The notes beneath the pieces were generated by a model that saw only the letters and a program-made list of their open reading frames with translations, was not told the origin of the DNA and searched no databases. The position numbers and the translations under genes are program-made. Shown one piece after another: positions 62,001-64,000 of a DNA stretch of 64,000 bases; position 1 is the stretch's first letter; each line of letters starts with the position of its first letter. The stretch comes from Promicromonospora sp. MEB111 (GTDB taxonomy: Bacteria > Actinomycetota > Actinomycetes > Actinomycetales > Cellulomonadaceae): the NCBI RefSeq assembly GCF_030209445.1, contig NZ_JARVSD010000011.1, forward strand, positions 124,001 to 188,000, given 5' to 3'.

Positions 62001-64000
62001 GATCAGGCGGCGGCGCTGGACCTTTCCATAGGAGTCCTGCAGGTACGGCGCGAAGTACGCGGCGGCCTGCCGCGAGTCGCTGAAAGCCAGGAGCTTGCGG
62101 CCCTCGCCCGGCAGAAAGCCGCCCGCGGCCTGGTCCGTCGCCGGCGGAAGGTTCTGGTAGAGCGAGGTCGCGATGACCGCGCCGCTCGCGTCGGAGCCCG
62201 TCTCGAACACCCGGACCGTCCCGGGGCCGCGGGCACCACACACGAGGCACCCCGAGATCTCGTCCCCGCGCTGCTTGAGCTTGCGGATCGTCCGCAGCGA
62301 ACCCGACCCGCACCCGGCACAAGTCCGCGCTGCACCCGCGTTGATCGCGCCACAAGTCGTGCAGAGCCTCTCGTCCTCGCCGACTGCGGTTACGGGCGCG
62401 TCTGAGCCCTGAGCCGGGGCGTCCGTCTCGTTCCCGTCGGTGGGGACGAGGTCAACAGTCGCGTCCTCGTCCTCGTCGTCGACCGACTCCTGATCCCCGA
62501 GGACATACCAGGTGCCGCGCGTCATCGCCTTCCGCGGCCGGAGGTGGAACAGGCCCTCGTGGACCTCGGGGCTGCCCAGAACGTGCACGGAACCGCAACG
62601 GCGGCAGGACCCGATCTCGAATACCGGCGCGTCGCAGTCCGCGCACTCCGTGTGCCGGGCGAGCTGGACGTGCGGGCCCGACGGCGAGAGACACGTGAAC
62701 GCCCCCTCGGTCGCGCGCAGGAACAGGTGGTACCTCGCCGAGAGCGCCGTCGTCCCGTCTGGGCGGTGCAGGGCGCTCGCGAGCTCGACGAGCGAGGCGA
62801 GCCCGCGCTCGCCGTCGGGGTCGTTGCCGAAGAGCGCCCGCTGGACGCGTCCGAAGGTCTCCGGGCCGTCGGCTAGGCGGGTGCGGAGGGTCGCGAGCGT
62901 CTTTTCGTGCAGGATCGCGTCGACAGCCGAACCCGTGCCCTGCCAGCCGGCGGACCGGGCCGCGTCGAGCACAGCTTGCTCACGGTCCCAGTCCTCGGCC
63001 AGCCTGACGTAGTCCTTCGCGTCCAGGGGGCCCCAGAACGGGCCTGGGGGCATCGCAACGCGCTGCGCGCCGATCAGGTCCTGCCGGGCGGGGTCGCTCA
63101 CCTGCCATTCGAAGGGTTCCCCGAACAGGTTGGTCGCGAACTTGGTCACCGCCGACGGGTTGGTGTCGGCGCCGACGGTGGCCGACGTCGCAAGACACTG
63201 GATCGGCCGGTCCGGGGCCACCCGGTCCCGCACCCGGCGCAGCAGCATGGCCACCTCAGCGCCCTGGCTGCCGTCGTAGACGTGGGCCTCGTCCACGACG
63301 ATGAAGCGCCACGGGCTGTCCTTGCCGCTGCCGAACAGCTCCAGGTCGAGCGGCCGCAGGAGCAGATATTCCAGCATCGCGTAGTTGGTCAGGAGCAGGT
63401 TCGGTGGCGTCGCCCGCATCTCGGTCCGGCTGAGCAGCTCGTTGTCCAGGATCGGCTCGCCGATGTTGAGGTTTCCGAAGGCCTCGCGAGCACGGGCGGG
63501 ATCAGTCTCCGTGTCGCCGGTGTACCGGCCGAACGTGATATCCGGGTAGCCGGCGAGCAACTGGCGCAGGCGTTTCATCTGGTCGTTGGCCAGCGCGTTC
63601 ATCGGGTAGAGCAGGAGAGCCCGAACGCCGGGCCCCAGCGTGCCGGCCTCCCGCTCACGGACCAGACTGTCCAGGATCGGCAGGAGGAAGGACTCCGTCT
63701 TGCCCGAACCTGTGCCGGTCGCGACGACCACGTTGCGTCCCTCGGCGGCCTTCCGGATCGACCGCTCCTGGTGGACATAGAGCGGACGGTCCAGGGGCAG
63801 GGCAGTGCTGCCCAGCTCGGCGAACCCGCGCGACAAGACGCCGTCGTCAATGAGGGACTGCAGCGTGGCGCCCGGCGCGTATGGCGGCGTGGCCTCCAGG
63901 TACGGCCCCTTGTCCAGCATCGGGGTTCGGTCGATCGTCTCGGCGAGCGCATCGCTGATCTCGGAGTCCCGGACTGCCAGAAGCGTCTGGAGGTAGCGGC
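59070..64000 (-). CDS. Giant DEAD/DEAH helicase with DUF1998/MZB-type C-terminus (5' partial)
   Basis: More than 1640 residues; the frame is open to the window edge (RYLQTLLAVRDSEISDALAE precedes the internal Met at 63920), so the start is outside. Motifs: VVVATGTGSGKTESFLLPIL, LLLYPMNALANDQMKRL, FIVVDEAHVYDGSQGAEV, CLATSATVG, then LSCSTTFELGVDVGELQAVM and YLQRAGRAGRR. Several CxxC pairs form zinc sites (CTTCGAINAG, CAGCGSG, CLVCGARG, CGHCGAFW, CSVCKHV). The end, ISLFDRVPGGAGHVLNVEAN and SCECGAETSCYGCLRSFSNQ, is the MZB/DUF1998 signature of MrfA/YprA-, DrmAB- and DruE-type helicases. It is probably a 3'-5' translocase in a DNA-defence complex with the SNF2 and GTPase products. Confidence 0.9.
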   Translation of the reverse strand, partial: RYLQTLLAVRDSEISDALAETIDRTPMLDKGPYLEATPPYAPGATLQSLIDDGVLSRGFAELGSTALPLDRPLYVHQERSIRKAAEGRNVVVATGTGSGKTESFLLPILDSLVREREAGTLGPGVRALLLYPMNALANDQMKRLRQLLAGYPDITFGRYTGDTETDPARAREAFGNLNIGEPILDNELLSRTEMRATPPNLLLTNYAMLEYLLLRPLDLELFGSGKDSPWRFIVVDEAHVYDGSQGAEVAMLLRRVRDRVAPDRPIQCLATSATVGADTNPSAVTKFATNLFGEPFEWQVSDPARQDLIGAQRVAMPPGPFWGPLDAKDYVRLAEDWDREQAVLDAARSAGWQGTGSAVDAILHEKTLATLRTRLADGPETFGRVQRALFGNDPDGERGLASLVELASALHRPDGTTALSARYHLFLRATEGAFTCLSPSGPHVQLARHTECADCDAPVFEIGSCRRCGSVHVLGSPEVHEGLFHLRPRKAMTRGTWYVLGDQESVDDEDEDATVDLVPTDGNETDAPAQGSDAPVTAVGEDERLCTTCGAINAGAARTCAGCGSGSLRTIRKLKQRGDEISGCLVCGARGPGTVRVFETGSDASGAVIATSLYQNLPPATDQAAGGFLPGEGRKLLAFSDSRQAAAYFAPYLQDSYGKVQRRRLITQGLAKAHADDEAVSVEDLVFSTRAAAKKVQFFKGGLTAQGESRIVAPWVMAEAVATDDRQSLEGLGLVGIVLERPSGPAPRPLTALGLSDDEAWDLLQELVRTLRQQGAVEMPGSVPSNDEIFAPRLGPIRVRGKGSEPMRKVLSWLPTKGTNRRVDYVTKVLAELGSDADPHEFLANIWRMLTAPTPPVKWLRASTEKSLGVVHQIDHELLRFSLITEKAPVYRCSVCRRTSPVSVRDVCPALRCEGTLEPFSPPPVDEDRDHYRTVYRTLNAVSLTAIEHTAQWANTRAAEIQHQFVKGEVNALSCSTTFELGVDVGELQAVMMRNMPPMTANYLQRAGRAGRRSGAAALVVTFAQRRSHDLTRFADPEVMISGHVRAPYIPLVNERIDRRHAQSIAMAAFFRWVFESTGRIYRKAGEFFLPDDEGNDPPVTLIKGFLSPVPPGVAESLARVIPAEIAAEVGLDDQSWAGRLVDLLEKVRLELTGEIDVLEQLSTEASEQKKYGLAERYQKVSNTLRSRDLLGYLANRNVLPKYGFPVDSVELRTDFGYGKDGGADLDLTRDLSSAIHEYAPDAELVAGGRLWVSRGIYRLPGRELQEFKYQVCGHCGAFWQGLEALDSTCSVCKHVNQASPRTLTIPEFGFIAGSEPKRPGARPPQRSWSGAVHVLAKSPEAHTRELRLAGGGIEAEAGPRGRLVSVADGPAGMGFWICEWCGFGTSRAKHPKVPPAKHKHTLRNVDCTGPMRLLDLAHHYETDLVSLRFSVGGGRRTQGAWKSVLYAIVEAASDTLEIARDDLGGSLVPEGLEDWSISLFDRVPGGAGHVLNVEANLERVLDAALRRVSSCECGAETSCYGCLRSFSNQRDHDELSRGDAADILRSLLGAEGSAVPSGWEQAFSLSTGAERAVLQILADHGAPVPDLGFESEGGVPIGISWADRQIALEVEDLSDADRRDLAAEGWVVLPVGTELWERLAG

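Noticed and set aside
59070-63920. ATG at 63920 as the start of the large helicase
   Set aside because: The same frame stays open and protein-like to the window edge, so the start lies outside.
54264-64000. Calling the helicase operon a definite DISARM or Druantia system
   Set aside because: No methyltransferase, DrmC-type PLD nuclease or Druantia partner is visible in the window, and the GTPase does not belong to either as I know them.
1-64000. tRNA or rRNA genes
   Set aside because: I found no cloverleaf with conserved T-loop and CCA-side pairing and no rRNA-like sequence on either strand by eye.

Overview
The window is high-GC, densely packed bacterial DNA. It has many GTG starts, ATGA/GTGA start-stop overlaps, a GlxA-type regulator, a LuxR-type two-component pair, and treY/treZ. 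This fits an actinobacterium, probably a Micrococcales relative such as the Cellulomonas/Promicromonospora groups. That placement is inferred from gene content and composition, not from a marker gene.

Layout. 0-6.7 kb: the end of a voltage-gated-type potassium channel, a Q/P-rich membrane protein that looks frameshifted, and the treY-treZ trehalose operon. 6.7-10.2 kb: a tightly overlapping five-gene minus-strand operon (TPR membrane protein, P-loop kinase, nucleotidylyltransferase, 2H phosphoesterase, methyltransferase) that I cannot match to a named pathway. 10.3-13.7 kb: small and TPR proteins, a HAD phosphatase-like protein with a SUKH-like tail, and an ADP-ribosylglycohydrolase. 13.8-19.5 kb: a secreted TAP-type peptidase, then a GlxA regulator/histidine kinase/response regulator operon divergent from a quinone-oxidoreductase-type gene. 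19.6-25.3 kb: a defence-like cluster with an AAA-TIR protein divergent from a HIT-membrane fusion, then a DUF1330 protein, a MazG-like pyrophosphohydrolase and a DUF2075 nuclease/ATPase.

25.3-27.1 kb: a perfect 40-bp palindrome, a tyrosine integrase and an excisionase. 27.6-40.8 kb: a polymorphic-toxin locus. It has a large secreted LamG-type protein, a 2242-residue Rhs protein with a C-terminal HExxH tip and an adjacent zinc-ribbon candidate immunity gene, a broken 2'-5' RNA ligase-like gene, and an orphan Rhs remnant with a second candidate immunity gene. 40.8-42.4 kb: a graveyard of mobile-element fragments (serine recombinase, ISL3 transposase tail, zinc-ribbon remnant) beside a 5'-truncated SUKH-like gene. 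42.5-54.1 kb: mostly unknown accessory genes, including immunity-like and DUF695 proteins, a frameshifted ParB-like gene with partner genes, a second HAD paralogue, lipoprotein and membrane genes, a membrane gene broken at a (CCGG)4 repeat, and a uracil-DNA-glycosylase-like protein.

54.2-64 kb: a start-stop-coupled minus-strand operon. It encodes a giant DEAD/DEAH helicase with a DUF1998/MZB-type tail (running off the window), an SNF2 helicase with a DUF3883-type tail, and a P-loop GTPase with a DUF697-type membrane region. Its architecture recalls DISARM/Druantia-type defence systems without matching one exactly. The best candidates for undescribed systems are the helicase-helicase-GTPase operon, the AAA-TIR/HIT-membrane pair, and the five-gene nucleotide/RNA-chemistry operon.
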